A stretch of DNA of 64,000 bases from Bacillus sp. Marseille-P3661. GTDB taxonomy: Bacteria; Bacillota; Bacilli; Bacillales; Bacillaceae_J. Below the pieces are notes generated by a model. The model saw only the letters and a program-made list of their open reading frames with translations, searched no databases and was not told the origin of the DNA. The stretch is from assembly GCF_900240995.1 (NCBI RefSeq), contig NZ_LT965954.1:693042-757041 (forward strand). The letters are read 5' to 3'. Within the stretch, counting starts at the first letter, position 1. Each line of letters opens with the position of its first letter. The translations under genes and the position numbers were made by a program. Shown piece by piece: positions 18,675 through 27,935 of the stretch.

Positions 18675-19619
18675 ATGATGATGAAAAAGTGGTTATTATC
18701 TGCAACTGCTGCAGTTGCAATTTTTGGACTAGCTGCGTGTAGTACAGCTGAAGAGGAAGTTATCGTAGAAACATCAGCCGGAGATATTACGGAGGATCAA
18801 TTGTATCAAAAACTTAAGGACCAGTATGGAGAAATGGTTATTTATGAAATGGTTCTTACGAAAGTATTAGAAGATAAATACAGTGTTACCGATGAAGAGG
18901 TTAATAAAGAATTAGAAAAACTAAAAGAACAATACGGGGATCAATTTGAATTCTTCCTATCCTCAAATGGAGTTAAAGATGAGGAAGCTTTTAAAGATAC
19001 TCTAAAACTTCAACTTATTCAGGATAAAGCTCTTGCTACTTATATAGAAATTCCTGAAGAAGATATTAAAGCACGTTACGACGAAATGAAACCAGAAATT
19101 AAAGCAAGTCATATTCTTATAAAAGATGAGACGCTTGCCAAAGAGGTTCTACAAAGAGTAAATAATGGCGAGGATTTTGCTGAGTTAGCAAAAGAATACT
19201 CTGAGGATCCCGGTTCAGGTGCAGCAGGTGGCGATTTAGGGTATTTTGGACCTGGCATGATGACTCCTCCATTTGAAGAAGCTGCATATGCATTAGACGT
19301 AAATGAAGTAAGTGACCTTGTTAAATCTGATTTTGGCTATCATATTATTAAAGTTACTGATCGTAAAGAATTAGAGCCGTATGAGGAAAAGAAGGACGAT
19401 ATACGTAAAGAGTTAATACAAGCAAAAGTACAGGAAGATCCGACAGCTGTTCAAGAAAAGATCAAAAGTGAATTAAAAGAAGCGGATATTAAAGTAAATG
19501 ATAAAGAGCTAAGTGGAATCTTTGATTTTATTACAGCTGAAACTCCTGCCGAGACAACTGAGGAAACAAAGGAAACAGAAAAAGCTGAAGAATCTTCTGA
19601 AAAAGAAGAAAGTAAATAA
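18675..19619 (+). CDS. prsA: PrsA: extracytoplasmic peptidyl-prolyl isomerase lipoprotein
   Basis: The mature reading frame starts at [15 protein letters not shown], giving 314 residues; an ATAGGAGTG site precedes it and the longer ORF upstream is not supported. A lipoprotein signal ends LAAC, so Cys is lipidated. A SurA-N-like helical part is followed by a parvulin PPIase domain (about residues 140-230, beginning [11 protein letters not shown]) and a Glu/Lys-rich tail. PrsA folds secreted proteins on the outer face of the membrane. Confidence 0.96.
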   Translation: MMMKKWLLSATAAVAIFGLAACSTAEEEVIVETSAGDITEDQLYQKLKDQYGEMVIYEMVLTKVLEDKYSVTDEEVNKELEKLKEQYGDQFEFFLSSNGVKDEEAFKDTLKLQLIQDKALATYIEIPEEDIKARYDEMKPEIKASHILIKDETLAKEVLQRVNNGEDFAELAKEYSEDPGSGAAGGDLGYFGPGMMTPPFEEAAYALDVNEVSDLVKSDFGYHIIKVTDRKELEPYEEKKDDIRKELIQAKVQEDPTAVQEKIKSELKEADIKVNDKELSGIFDFITAETPAETTEETKETEKAEESSEKEESK

Positions 19620-19660
19620 GGTAACCTCGGTTATTTCTCTTATGATATGTTGCTAAATTA

Positions 19661-19697
19661 TTGGCGTTACAGAACATTGTTAATTCTGTAACGCCAA
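19661..19697. terminator. bidirectional terminator between prsA and yhaL
   Basis: A perfect 14-bp stem, TTGGCGTTACAGAA / TTCTGTAACGCCAA, with a 9-nt loop lies between the convergent prsA and yhaL genes. T-rich tails follow on both strands. Confidence 0.85.
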
Positions 19698-19700
19698 ATT

Positions 19701-19883
19701 TTAATTCATCATTTGTCTTCTTCGTTCCCTTTCACTTTCCATTCTTTGTATATAGATTTCTCCCTCTTTTTCGATAAAGCTTTGATCAATCTCTTCTTCT
19801 TCTTTTGAGGATTTAACCATCATGTATGCACTAAATATTATTCCTGCAAAAACAAGATAAATCCACCATGGTAAACTTTCCAT
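19701..19883 (-). CDS. yhaL: YhaL: sporulation-associated small membrane protein
   Basis: The 60-residue protein has one N-terminal membrane span (LPWWIYLVFAGIIFSAYMMV) followed by a highly charged Glu/Arg tail. Size, composition and position beside prsA match YhaL, listed as a sporulation protein in Bacillus. Its biochemical role is unknown. Confidence 0.85.
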   Translation of the reverse strand: MESLPWWIYLVFAGIIFSAYMMVKSSKEEEEIDQSFIEKEGEIYIQRMESERERRRQMMN

Positions 19884-20090
19884 CTGTATGAATCACTCCT
19901 TTAAACTTCCCGTAAAATTCTAAGACAAGCTCTTATTATAAAATATGATACGTTTTGCAAATTATACCTATATCTTCTTTCAACTACTTTTCGTCTTATA
20001 AATAATAATTATCGTTAGGAATGCGTTATAATGAATCTATCCACATAAATAAATTGCAACACTTACATATTCTAATTTTGGAGGAATTTG

Positions 20091-21326
20091 ATGTCATCGC
20101 AATCTTATTTTTATGATTTTATACCCGTCCAAATTAACATCTCGAATGAAGACCGAAATAAAGTTATTAAAGAATTTCCACCTCCTGTTTGGGCAGAAGG
20201 AACTGAGACTTTCAATATTGAGCTAGAACAACACGGCAATGATGTACAAGCTCAGTTTCTATTAAATGAATATACCGTTGAAAAAACAAAAACTAATAAG
20301 CATTATTTAAAATTAAAGCTTAGTAACAATATCGGGGCTGTCAGCGCAAAAATATGGGATAACAATGGATCCGTAGAAAAATTCACTGAGCTACTAGAGG
20401 AGTATTATTTATTTGATGTTTTGGGTAAAGTCGAGGATTATAAAGGTTTTAAATCGATTACAATCAACCAACTTACACCATGTGATAATAAGGTTAATCC
20501 TAATTCATTGATTGCCTGTACAGAACAAAATATTGAAGAATTAACTGTAGAGTTATTCAGCTATATTTTAGAGCTTCAATCGCCTTTTAAAGAAATCTCT
20601 TTAGCAGCAATGAGCAAGTTTTGGGATCAATTTAAAATCAGACCCGCAGCTAAAGGATTTCACCATAACTATTTAGGTGGATTGTTAAAACATACTGTAG
20701 GTTTAATGAGGTTTGCCAGATATATAGTTTCCATAGAAGACAATCATTTTCAAGCTGTTTTAAAGCTCATCCATAGGGTTGAAAAAGCACATAAAGATGA
20801 GCTATGGGCTGATTTACAATCTTCAGCACCGGGTAATAATTCACGTTCCCTAGTTTGGAAAGATACAATAGACCATCTATATACAATGTTTTATGGCATG
20901 TTCAAACATAAAGGTGTGAAACCTAATTATGACTTGTTAATGGTTAGTATTCTTTTTCATGACATCGGTAAACTTCTTGAATACCATCACGCAGGTAAAC
21001 AATTTGAAGAGTTTAAATTTTTATTCCCTACGGCTGACCATTCATCGCTTGAGCAGAGAAAACCAACAGGCATTACAATGGATGAACTTGGCGTTATGGT
21101 AGGACATATTCCGTACGGAGTGCTGCTGCTTTCTAAAATCATAGAAACTGAAAATATTAAAATATCCTTAGAAGATATTCATCATATGCACCATTGTATT
21201 CTGTGCCACCATGGCCTGCCTGAATGGGGCTCATGTGTAAAAAACCCACAAACACTTGAAGGGTACCTTATTCACATTGTTGACTATTTAGATAGCAGAT
21301 ATGAAAATACAGAAACTATTAAATAA
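20091..21326 (+). CDS. Divergent YhaM-like OB/HD-domain nuclease
   Basis: The protein of about 411 residues sits in the yhaM position. An OB-fold-like part is seen at about residues 50-130 (HYLKLKLSN...SAKIWDNNG), followed by an HD domain with HHNYLGGLLKHT, FHDIGK and CHHGLPEWGS. YhaM/CBF1-type proteins are Mn2+-dependent 3'-5' exonucleases. It is about 100 residues longer than the 314-residue YhaM I know: it has an extra N-terminal segment of about 45 residues and an insertion of about 60 residues between the first His and the HD motif. The ATG at 20091 follows GGAGG. It may be a paralogue rather than the orthologue. Confidence 0.8.
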   Translation: MSSQSYFYDFIPVQINISNEDRNKVIKEFPPPVWAEGTETFNIELEQHGNDVQAQFLLNEYTVEKTKTNKHYLKLKLSNNIGAVSAKIWDNNGSVEKFTELLEEYYLFDVLGKVEDYKGFKSITINQLTPCDNKVNPNSLIACTEQNIEELTVELFSYILELQSPFKEISLAAMSKFWDQFKIRPAAKGFHHNYLGGLLKHTVGLMRFARYIVSIEDNHFQAVLKLIHRVEKAHKDELWADLQSSAPGNNSRSLVWKDTIDHLYTMFYGMFKHKGVKPNYDLLMVSILFHDIGKLLEYHHAGKQFEEFKFLFPTADHSSLEQRKPTGITMDELGVMVGHIPYGVLLLSKIIETENIKISLEDIHHMHHCILCHHGLPEWGSCVKNPQTLEGYLIHIVDYLDSRYENTETIK

Positions 21327-21329
21327 GAA

Positions 21330-21600
21330 TAAAAGGCGTGAGCGCCCGGCTTAGCCCCGGGCGGGCAAGCATCGGCTAAAACCGCGACATCCTGTCGCAA
21401 CGCCGATACTAGCACCTCCTGTGGCAACGCCGGCATTAACACCTCCTGTGCGTCTTTGACCCCGAGGGGCTGGGCGCTGAAGCTAGATTACACTACTGTT
21501 ATCTAAGTTATGCCACATCATTTGCCATTTTATAAATTCCTAAGCCGCTAGAAAAGCGCAAGCGCCCATGAACCGTAAAATGGGCGCTTGTGTCAATATT
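21330..21600. repeat. GC-rich dispersed repeat with inverted repeat
   Basis: This GC-rich block (GCGCCC, GCTTAGCCCCG, GGGCGCTGAAGCTAGA) contrasts with its AT-rich surroundings. Shorter relatives lie at 31573-31690 and 48060-48205. The shared tail includes CATCATTTGCCATTTTATAAATTCCTAAGCC. A hairpin AAGCGCCCAT (21560-21569) / ATGGGCGCTT (21580-21589) at its end may terminate yhaN. It is a member of an intergenic repeat family of this genome. Confidence 0.75.
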
Positions 21601-21619
21601 ATGCATTACACTAATCTAG

Positions 21620-24385
21620 TTACTCTAATGATAGTAGTTCTTCTTGATTAAAGTACATCAATAGATGATCATGACATGTGAAAAATAATAGTTGGTGTTT
21701 TTGTGCTATTTCTTTAAGAAGATCTAGTACCTGCTTTGTTCTAAACTTATCAAAATTAACAAAACTATCATCTATTAAAATGGGAAGAGGGCTAGGTGTA
21801 TTAAATGTACTAGCTAATGCAAGACGAACAGATAAGTAAAGCTGCTCTGTAGTAGCCTGACTTAATTCATCCGGTTTAAACCTTAAGCCATCTCGTCGCT
21901 CTACTATAAATCCGTTCTCCTCACTAGGTGGATAGATTTTAACATATGCTCCCAACGTTAGGAATGAAAAATATCCATCTGCAGTTTTAATAACTTGCGG
22001 TAAGCGTACCTCACGATAATAATCTTTCGTCTTTTGTAATAGATCTTTAGCAACCTGATATGTAGCCCATTGCTTTACTTCGTCCTGAAATATAGATCGC
22101 TCTAGTGAATAGCGGTGTAGAAGGTCTGAATAAGATGTACCATTTTCTAAATGTTCAATCTGCATCGCTAAATCAGCTATTTCTAATTGAAGTTCTTTTT
22201 CCTCTTGCTTATATTGATTTCTATCTTTCTCTATTTCACGAAGCTTTTCATTGTAATTTAGCCCTTCAAGCTCTACTTCCTTAAGATAATGCTTTTCCTT
22301 TACATTCGTAAGGGTGTGTAACTGCGCATCAACTGCTTTTAAGTTAGTAACGATAGCAGTATACTGCAATTGAGCATTTCCTTTTTGGCGGAAATCCTCC
22401 TCAGTTTGAACGCCTGCACCACCATATAAATCCTTAATCTTCTCCTGAAAATAGGCTATTTGTGTTTCAATATTTAACTTTTGGTCTACAAGCTCTTTCT
22501 GTTTGCTTAAATATTGCTGTTTTAGTGCCGATTGTTCTTTAACAAATTCTATTTGTTTTAACATTTGCTTAATTAAAAGTTCAACTGAGTCTTCTTCTAT
22601 ATTTAATAGTTTTGCAAGCTCTCTAGCTTGTATATAAAAGCCATGAATTTCTTTTTTCAAGAGCGTTATCTCTTGCTCCAATTGAGTTTTACTACGAATA
22701 CGTTTTTTTATTATTTCAATTGCTTGAAATGCATCTAGCAACTGTGAACCCGAAAGTCCAAGTGGAAAACCGCGCGCCTTACAAAACTTCTCCAATGCGT
22801 CCTCGGCTATTCTAAATTGTTGTTCCCACATTTCAAACCGCTCCACTATATTCTCAAAATTTTTCTCCTTTTGAGATAGAATGATACGTTCTTGGTCCAC
22901 TAAATTATGATGAACATGTATCGGCTCTAGTCTTTTGCTATGGTCTACTCTTATAAAAAATATGGCAAGCAAGCTGACAAATAGTACAATAAAAATTGTA
23001 TAAATTAATTCAAAAATATAAAATGATAGTCCCATAATGATAGCTGCTAACATGACATATAGAAATAAAGTTACATTAGGCTGGTGGTGATTAATTGTAT
23101 CCCTATTATTATCACCAGACTGATGATGTTGTAGTTTTTGAAGACTTCGTTCTGTAAGCTCTAGCTCATTCTTAGCTGATTTAAACTGCTCATCTAAAAA
23201 TTTCTGCTGTTCGTTTAGCTGTTGTTTCTTCATGATCAACTCGCTTAAGCGCTCTTTAATAACCAAACTAATATCGATTTTTTGAACAGTCTCTTCTGTA
23301 TAATTACCACCTAACCGTTCCAATAAGTGATCGATTTCATCTTGTTCATACCGTAGTGATAGCTTTATTTTTTCTAGCTCTTTTTCTTGTAGTTGAATGG
23401 CCTTAAACTTTTCATTTAATGAACGTACTTTTGATTCATGAATAGCTACATTATTATTTAATTGAAAGCTTTTTAGAACATCCTCTACTTCCTTAAGTTT
23501 CTCAGCAATCAACTTATTTTGAGCACTCAATGGTGCTAATTGTAGCTGAAATTTTTCCAATCGTTCAATTCCGTTTGTGGGAAATGGTTCATAATTGGTG
23601 AGTTGATCCAGGCTAGCTACCAACTGTAAACGTTCGTTAATATACGGCTTTAGTATTTGTTTTTTTTCGTATTCCTTTCGTAATATTTCTCCCTCATTTT
23701 GCTTTATTTCAAGCTCATGTAACCTCACTTTAAGATTATCTCTTTTCTGAACAACTGTATTATAGGTACTGATTTTTTCTTGCCATTTCGTAAGATCTGA
23801 ATGCAATGTCTCTAGTTTAGCTATTCTTTGATTTAGTTTCGGTTTTCTGCCATTTGGTTTATAAAGCTCATCAATTTGCTTTTCTAATTTCTTTTCAAGT
23901 TCAAAAATAGCTTGACTACCAGAAGCCCCGGCTGAAAATAAAAACTGCCCTAAATCGTCTGCTTTAATACTATCAACTGCTTGTAGACCTTTAAGTCCAA
24001 ATGAAAAAATAGCTTGATAAATGGAGCGGTCATATCCCCCTAGTAATTTTGATAATTCAGGTTCGCCACCTGTTTTTCCATTTTGGAAATATACAGTTAC
24101 TTCACCAGTTGCTCGACCAGCAATACGCTCTATTGTTATTAGTTCATCATTTAACTTAATTATTAGTTTACCGCCATAACGGTTTCCTGATTTTGGTTCA
24201 TATCGATTTTCCGATTGATGCCTTGTAGGAAAACCGAATAATATCGCTTGAATAAAGGCCATAAGCGTCGATTTACCAGCTTCGTTTTTCCCATAGATCG
24301 TTTGAAAGGAAGTGTTGTCATTCATTTCGATTGATTTATTTTCGAATTGCCCAAAACCATAAATAAATAATGACACGATTTTCAT
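21620..24385 (-). CDS. yhaN: YhaN: SbcC-like ATPase of the YhaN/YhaO pair
   Basis: The protein of about 921 residues has an N-terminal Walker A GKNEAGKST and a C-terminal ABC-type end with LPILIDDSFVNFD, separated by very long Lys/Glu/Gln-rich coiled coils. A hydrophobic segment in the middle (about residues 455-485) replaces the zinc hook seen in Rad50/SbcC. It works with the downstream-partner nuclease YhaO in DNA metabolism. I start at MKIVSLFIYG; the GTG five codons earlier lies inside the AGGAGGTGGG site. Confidence 0.9.
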   Translation of the reverse strand: MKIVSLFIYGFGQFENKSIEMNDNTSFQTIYGKNEAGKSTLMAFIQAILFGFPTRHQSENRYEPKSGNRYGGKLIIKLNDELITIERIAGRATGEVTVYFQNGKTGGEPELSKLLGGYDRSIYQAIFSFGLKGLQAVDSIKADDLGQFLFSAGASGSQAIFELEKKLEKQIDELYKPNGRKPKLNQRIAKLETLHSDLTKWQEKISTYNTVVQKRDNLKVRLHELEIKQNEGEILRKEYEKKQILKPYINERLQLVASLDQLTNYEPFPTNGIERLEKFQLQLAPLSAQNKLIAEKLKEVEDVLKSFQLNNNVAIHESKVRSLNEKFKAIQLQEKELEKIKLSLRYEQDEIDHLLERLGGNYTEETVQKIDISLVIKERLSELIMKKQQLNEQQKFLDEQFKSAKNELELTERSLQKLQHHQSGDNNRDTINHHQPNVTLFLYVMLAAIIMGLSFYIFELIYTIFIVLFVSLLAIFFIRVDHSKRLEPIHVHHNLVDQERIILSQKEKNFENIVERFEMWEQQFRIAEDALEKFCKARGFPLGLSGSQLLDAFQAIEIIKKRIRSKTQLEQEITLLKKEIHGFYIQARELAKLLNIEEDSVELLIKQMLKQIEFVKEQSALKQQYLSKQKELVDQKLNIETQIAYFQEKIKDLYGGAGVQTEEDFRQKGNAQLQYTAIVTNLKAVDAQLHTLTNVKEKHYLKEVELEGLNYNEKLREIEKDRNQYKQEEKELQLEIADLAMQIEHLENGTSYSDLLHRYSLERSIFQDEVKQWATYQVAKDLLQKTKDYYREVRLPQVIKTADGYFSFLTLGAYVKIYPPSEENGFIVERRDGLRFKPDELSQATTEQLYLSVRLALASTFNTPSPLPILIDDSFVNFDKFRTKQVLDLLKEIAQKHQLLFFTCHDHLLMYFNQEELLSLE

Positions 24386-24411
24386 AGTGTCTATACCCAC
24401 CTCCTAAATCG

Positions 24412-25644
24412 TCAGTTCTTTAAGAGTTCCTCTAAAAGGAGTCTTTCCGCTTGCTCAAAAATTTCCCTTTTCTCTTCATCACCGAATGGTTCTAAATGGC
24501 GTCCCATATTCCTGTTTTTGTAAAAGAACATCAGCACATTTTCATATACTTCATCTTGATTGTCATCGATTTGTCTAAGTAAATCACCTAAAAAATGAGG
24601 TTCAGTTTTCAATTGATTACGATCATATGGTATTGATGTATTAATCCGACATGCTATCGTCCAAATAAAATGCTTTTGATCTTCTTCTTGGATATCATTG
24701 ATTAATTCTAATAACTGTTCAGTTGCATTTGGCTGCTGTAACAACGAGTGGAGAGGGCCACTCCCCTTAATACTCAGAGTTAGTAACACAGATCGATTAT
24801 TAAGCCTAAGCTCATTCTTCTGAATTTGTATCTTATCGATGAGTTGATCAAATGTTTCAACATTATCTATACTTATTTCAATATTATCCCAAATAATTTC
24901 AGCCACCGGAATAAACTTTGATAGCGTTTGTTCTTTTGATAATTCAATTACATAACAGCCTTTTTCTCCTTTTTCATTGGTATGTCGACCTTGAATATTC
25001 CCAGGATAGATAATTGGAGGGTTTTCATGGATTTGTTGACGTTTATGAATATGTCCTAAAGCCCAATAATCAAATTGTTTATCTAAAAGTTCTTCAACTG
25101 TGAATGGTGCATATGCATCATGGTCTGTACCTCCTTTTAAATTCCCATGAAGCATCCCGATATGAAAAGGAGCTCCCTCTATCATTTGATAATAGGTTGT
25201 CATATTTTCAGTAACTGCTCGTTGCCCATAACTAAACCCATAAATATGTGCTAGCGTCCTACCTTCTATTTGAAAAGGTTTCATCTCAACTTCCTTTGAA
25301 TAGATATGAACATTTTCTGGCCAAGATATTTGAGCATAATTGCCACTTAAATGATCATGATTCCCATGAATTATGTAAACCTGAATATTATGATTGCATA
25401 ACATTTGTAAGCCTTCGCGTAATATTACCTGTGATCGTAAGCTCCGCGTATCATGATCAAACAAATCCCCGGCAATAAGTACAAAATCTACCTTTTCTGT
25501 TATCGCAAGCTCAATGATCCTTGTAAAAGCAGTAAAAGTGCTTTCTTTAACCTTTTGAAAAAGCTTAGCTGGCATATGCTTTAATCCTTTAAAAGGGCTA
25601 TCCAAATGCAAATCAGCAGTATGGATAAACTTCAACTTATCCAT
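24412..25644 (-). CDS. yhaO: YhaO: SbcD/Mre11-like metallophosphoesterase
   Basis: The 410-residue protein has the calcineurin-like motifs HTADLHLDSP, GDLFDH, GNHDH and a later GHIHKRQ, coordinating two metals. It belongs to the SbcD/Mre11 exonuclease group and is the partner of YhaN, 26 nt downstream. The roughly 120 C-terminal residues are not conserved with SbcD. The gene is divergent from a small spore-type gene. Confidence 0.92.
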   Translation of the reverse strand: MDKLKFIHTADLHLDSPFKGLKHMPAKLFQKVKESTFTAFTRIIELAITEKVDFVLIAGDLFDHDTRSLRSQVILREGLQMLCNHNIQVYIIHGNHDHLSGNYAQISWPENVHIYSKEVEMKPFQIEGRTLAHIYGFSYGQRAVTENMTTYYQMIEGAPFHIGMLHGNLKGGTDHDAYAPFTVEELLDKQFDYWALGHIHKRQQIHENPPIIYPGNIQGRHTNEKGEKGCYVIELSKEQTLSKFIPVAEIIWDNIEISIDNVETFDQLIDKIQIQKNELRLNNRSVLLTLSIKGSGPLHSLLQQPNATEQLLELINDIQEEDQKHFIWTIACRINTSIPYDRNQLKTEPHFLGDLLRQIDDNQDEVYENVLMFFYKNRNMGRHLEPFGDEEKREIFEQAERLLLEELLKN

Positions 25645-25761
25645 TTTTATACCACATCTTTCCTTACTTAATAGTTGCTTTTATTTTAACACAGCGAACG
25701 AATGATCGCGAAATTCATAAAGGAAATTTTTTTGGAAAGATTAAGAATGGAGGTGATCGAC

Positions 25762-25902
25762 ATGGCAAAAAGACAAGCGGATCCAAGTAAAAATGGTGTT
25801 GCTGCAGCTAGTGTTAAAGGCAAAATGAATCCTGGACAGCACAAACAATTAACTGAACACTCTTTTCAATCTAACAACAATCAGCAATACAAAAAAGATT
25901 AA
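25762..25902 (+). CDS. 46-residue small basic spore-type protein
   Basis: An ATG preceded by GGAGGTGATC encodes a Lys/Gln/Asn-rich peptide beginning MAKRQADPSKNG, with no hydrophobic segment or Cys. Composition resembles minor small acid-soluble spore proteins, but I cannot match it to a named Ssp. The reading frame extends upstream to 25702, but the strong ribosome site fixes the start here. A bidirectional terminator follows. Confidence 0.6.
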   Translation: MAKRQADPSKNGVAAASVKGKMNPGQHKQLTEHSFQSNNNQQYKKD

Positions 25903-25927
25903 GCTCTACAATCAAAAATGCAAAAAA

Positions 25928-25954
25928 ATAAGGCCCCTCTAGTGGGAGCCTTAT
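25928..25954. terminator. bidirectional terminator
   Basis: ATAAGGC (25928-25934) pairs with GCCTTAT (25948-25954), with inner CCC/GGG pairing, between two convergent genes. A and T runs flank it. Confidence 0.85.
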
Positions 25955-25964
25955 TTTATCTATA

Positions 25965-26252
25965 TTAGCAACAGTCACTTTCGTTTCCTAACATAACTAA
26001 ACCTACTTCACCGTTAGGACCTGTTTCACGATCCAACGTTAAAACCTCTGTATGCTCAGCAATTTGAGAATCAATAGCCACTTTAATTCCATTAATTGTT
26101 TTTACTAAATCATTTTCAACTGGCTCATCCAGAGCCAACCCTATATTTGGACCGCCTCAGCCCATGCCTGCAAAATAAACACGAATATTATCTGCATTGT
26201 TTTCACTTAAGATCTTTTCAACTAATTCTTTTGCTTCGTTAGTGATATTCAA
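25965..26252 (-). CDS. HesB/IscA-like protein with in-frame UGA, probable selenoprotein
   Basis: Reading through one UGA gives a 95-residue HesB-like protein. It starts at a TTG after AAGGGGGGC and ends in Asp-Cys-Cys. The UGA (26157-26159) is codon 32, in the motif GMG-U-GGPNIG, where HesB-like relatives have Cys. A hairpin fitting the bacterial SECIS rule follows. The frame is otherwise intact on both sides, with a good ribosome site and shared terminator, which argues against decay. HesB-like selenoproteins are known in some bacteria. It might instead be a pseudogene by a single Cys-to-UGA change. No sel genes lie in the window. The role in iron-sulfur or redox chemistry is inferred. Confidence 0.75.
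26120..26138 (-). promoter_or_regulatory. SECIS-like hairpin after the UGA codon
   Basis: On the minus strand, UGGCUC and GAGCCA form six perfect pairs plus a closing U-G, around the 5-nt loop UGGAU. The loop starts 25 nt after the UGA and has G as its second base. Bacterial SECIS elements are described as having a loop 16-37 nt after UGA with a G at one of the first two loop positions. Confidence 0.65.
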
Positions 26253-26452
26253 AATTAAGCCCCCCTTATTTATATTTATAGTCTACCTACAGGTGTATAA
26301 TTTGTCCACAAATCTGCTTATGAATGGTTTGTTTTTCTAAAGGAGAAACGATCATGGTGATTTGAACGTTTTCCTTTGTTTTTATATTTTGTTCAGTTAT
26401 TATATATTTATTATCACCATTTTTCTGAATATTTTAAAAAGGAGGTTAACCA

Positions 26453-26638
26453 TTGAAAGCTTATATACTAACCGTGTTTGATAAAAAAGGAAAAGTATTG
26501 CTCGCAGAAAATTTTCAAGCTGCCAATGACCTGGAAGCGAAACGTATCGGCGAAACAATGCTTACAGAAAAGGAATACCTTGAATACACACATCGCTGTG
26601 TTTCACCTACCGGTAAATTATTACTATTCCACGCCTAG
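26453..26638 (+). CDS. yhzD: YhzD-like small protein
   Basis: This 61-residue cytoplasmic protein starts KAYILTVFDKKGKVLLAENFQA and ends in FHA. Size and sequence fit the YhzD family found in this region of Bacillus chromosomes. AAAGGAGG lies upstream of a TTG start. The function is unknown. Confidence 0.75.
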   Translation: MKAYILTVFDKKGKVLLAENFQAANDLEAKRIGETMLTEKEYLEYTHRCVSPTGKLLLFHA

Positions 26639-26734
26639 TTTCTAAGTTATTTAGGTGTACTACCTGTACGCCTTTACCTACCTTTTTAAATGGCTTTATT
26701 AAACGCGGATGTTGATTTCTATTCAGGATTAACA

Positions 26735-26830
26735 ACAGGGCGGGCGGTGAGCCTTTCCGGCGCATCTCGCCTGTTTGGTCTTACAGGATATACCGCCGGA
26801 GTCTCGCACCTTCCGCTCTAATCAACAAGC
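26735..26830. repeat. degenerate GC-rich Bacillaceae intergenic repeat
   Basis: On the minus strand it reads as a decayed version of a repeat common in Bacillaceae, beginning TTGATTAGAGCGGAAGGTGC and continuing with GAGACTCC and later CGGAAAGG. It is much more GC-rich than the flanks and has no coding frame. The match to the known repeat is from memory. Confidence 0.6.
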
Positions 26831-26867
26831 CTTAACACAGCCTATTAATAATCAGGACTTTTATACT

Positions 26868-27770
26868 TTATTCAAAAACAATCGTTTTGTTACCATGAAC
26901 AATTACGCGATCTTCCAAATGCCACTTAACAGCTCTTGCTAATACACGACGCTCTATCATCCGGCCAATGCGCTTTAACTCGTCCACATCATCCTTATGA
27001 TTCACTCTCTCTACATCCTGTTCAATAATAGGTCCTTCATCTAAATCATTTGTAACATAATGAGACGTTGCCCCAATTAACTTAACTCCGCGATCAAAAG
27101 CACGCTCATACGGTTTCGCACCAATAAATGCAGGTAAAAATGAATGGTGGATATTAATAATTTGATTCGGGAAATTAGAAACAAATTCCGGTGTCAAGAT
27201 TTGCATGTATCTTGCAAGTACGATCACATCAACATTATATTCTTTTAATAACTGTAATTGTTGCTCTTCAACTTCACGTTTCGTTTCTTTCGTAATCGGA
27301 GTATAATAGAACGGAATATCTAAAGATTCAACCGTATGTCTTACATCCTCATGATTACTAATTACCAATGCAATATCAGTGATGATATCCCCTGATTGAC
27401 ACTGCCATAACAACTCAAGTAATGCATGATCTTCTTTTGACACAAAAATCGCCATTTTTTTCAAATGGTACGCGTAAATAATCTGCCAGTTCATTTGGAA
27501 CTTATTGGCTATCTCTTCAAACCGCTGTTCTAGCTCCCCTTCTCGAGCTGATAAATCCTCACAGCTAAAGTCAAATCGAATAAAGAAAGTACCGCCTTGT
27601 GGATCTGTAGTATACTGATTAGAGTTAAGAATGTTTGCTCCCTGCTCATACAAAAAATTAGAAACAGCTGCAACAATTCCAGGTTGGTCTGGGCAACTGA
27701 TTAATAAATGCGCATGATTCTTATTTTTCTCTTTAAATTCTTGTAAATGTTGCTGAAGAACTTGATTCAT
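26868..27770 (-). CDS. purU: PurU: formyltetrahydrofolate deformylase
   Basis: The 300-residue protein has an N-terminal ACT domain (LLISCPDQPGIVAAVSNFLYEQ) followed by a formyltransferase-like catalytic domain with NIHHSFLPAFIGAKPY (His) and a later GPIIEQD (Asp). It hydrolyses 10-formyl-THF to formate and THF to balance the one-carbon pool. The length is normal. It stands as a single gene. Confidence 0.95.
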   Translation of the reverse strand: MNQVLQQHLQEFKEKNKNHAHLLISCPDQPGIVAAVSNFLYEQGANILNSNQYTTDPQGGTFFIRFDFSCEDLSAREGELEQRFEEIANKFQMNWQIIYAYHLKKMAIFVSKEDHALLELLWQCQSGDIITDIALVISNHEDVRHTVESLDIPFYYTPITKETKREVEEQQLQLLKEYNVDVIVLARYMQILTPEFVSNFPNQIINIHHSFLPAFIGAKPYERAFDRGVKLIGATSHYVTNDLDEGPIIEQDVERVNHKDDVDELKRIGRMIERRVLARAVKWHLEDRVIVHGNKTIVFE

Positions 27771-27828
27771 GTTGACCTCCGTCCGAATAAAAATTCAAGT
27801 TATTATAACATTATTATAAATACAAAAA

Positions 27829-27859
27829 CACGTAATTTGCAAAAATGGCGAATTACGTG
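27829..27859 (-). terminator. terminator of yhaR
   Basis: CACGTAATT (27829-27837) pairs with AATTACGTG (27851-27859). A T run follows on the minus strand, about 75 nt beyond the yhaR stop. Confidence 0.75.
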
Positions 27860-27935
27860 AGATTCCTACACTATAATAGCACTGAAACCGTTTCTATCCA
27901 ACCAATATTGTAAAATTACCTATCAATTTTCTTCT

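Noticed and set aside
25965-26252. Pseudogene by nonsense mutation
   Set aside because: Not excluded, but the rest of the frame, the SECIS-like hairpin and the position at the conserved Cys favour selenocysteine.
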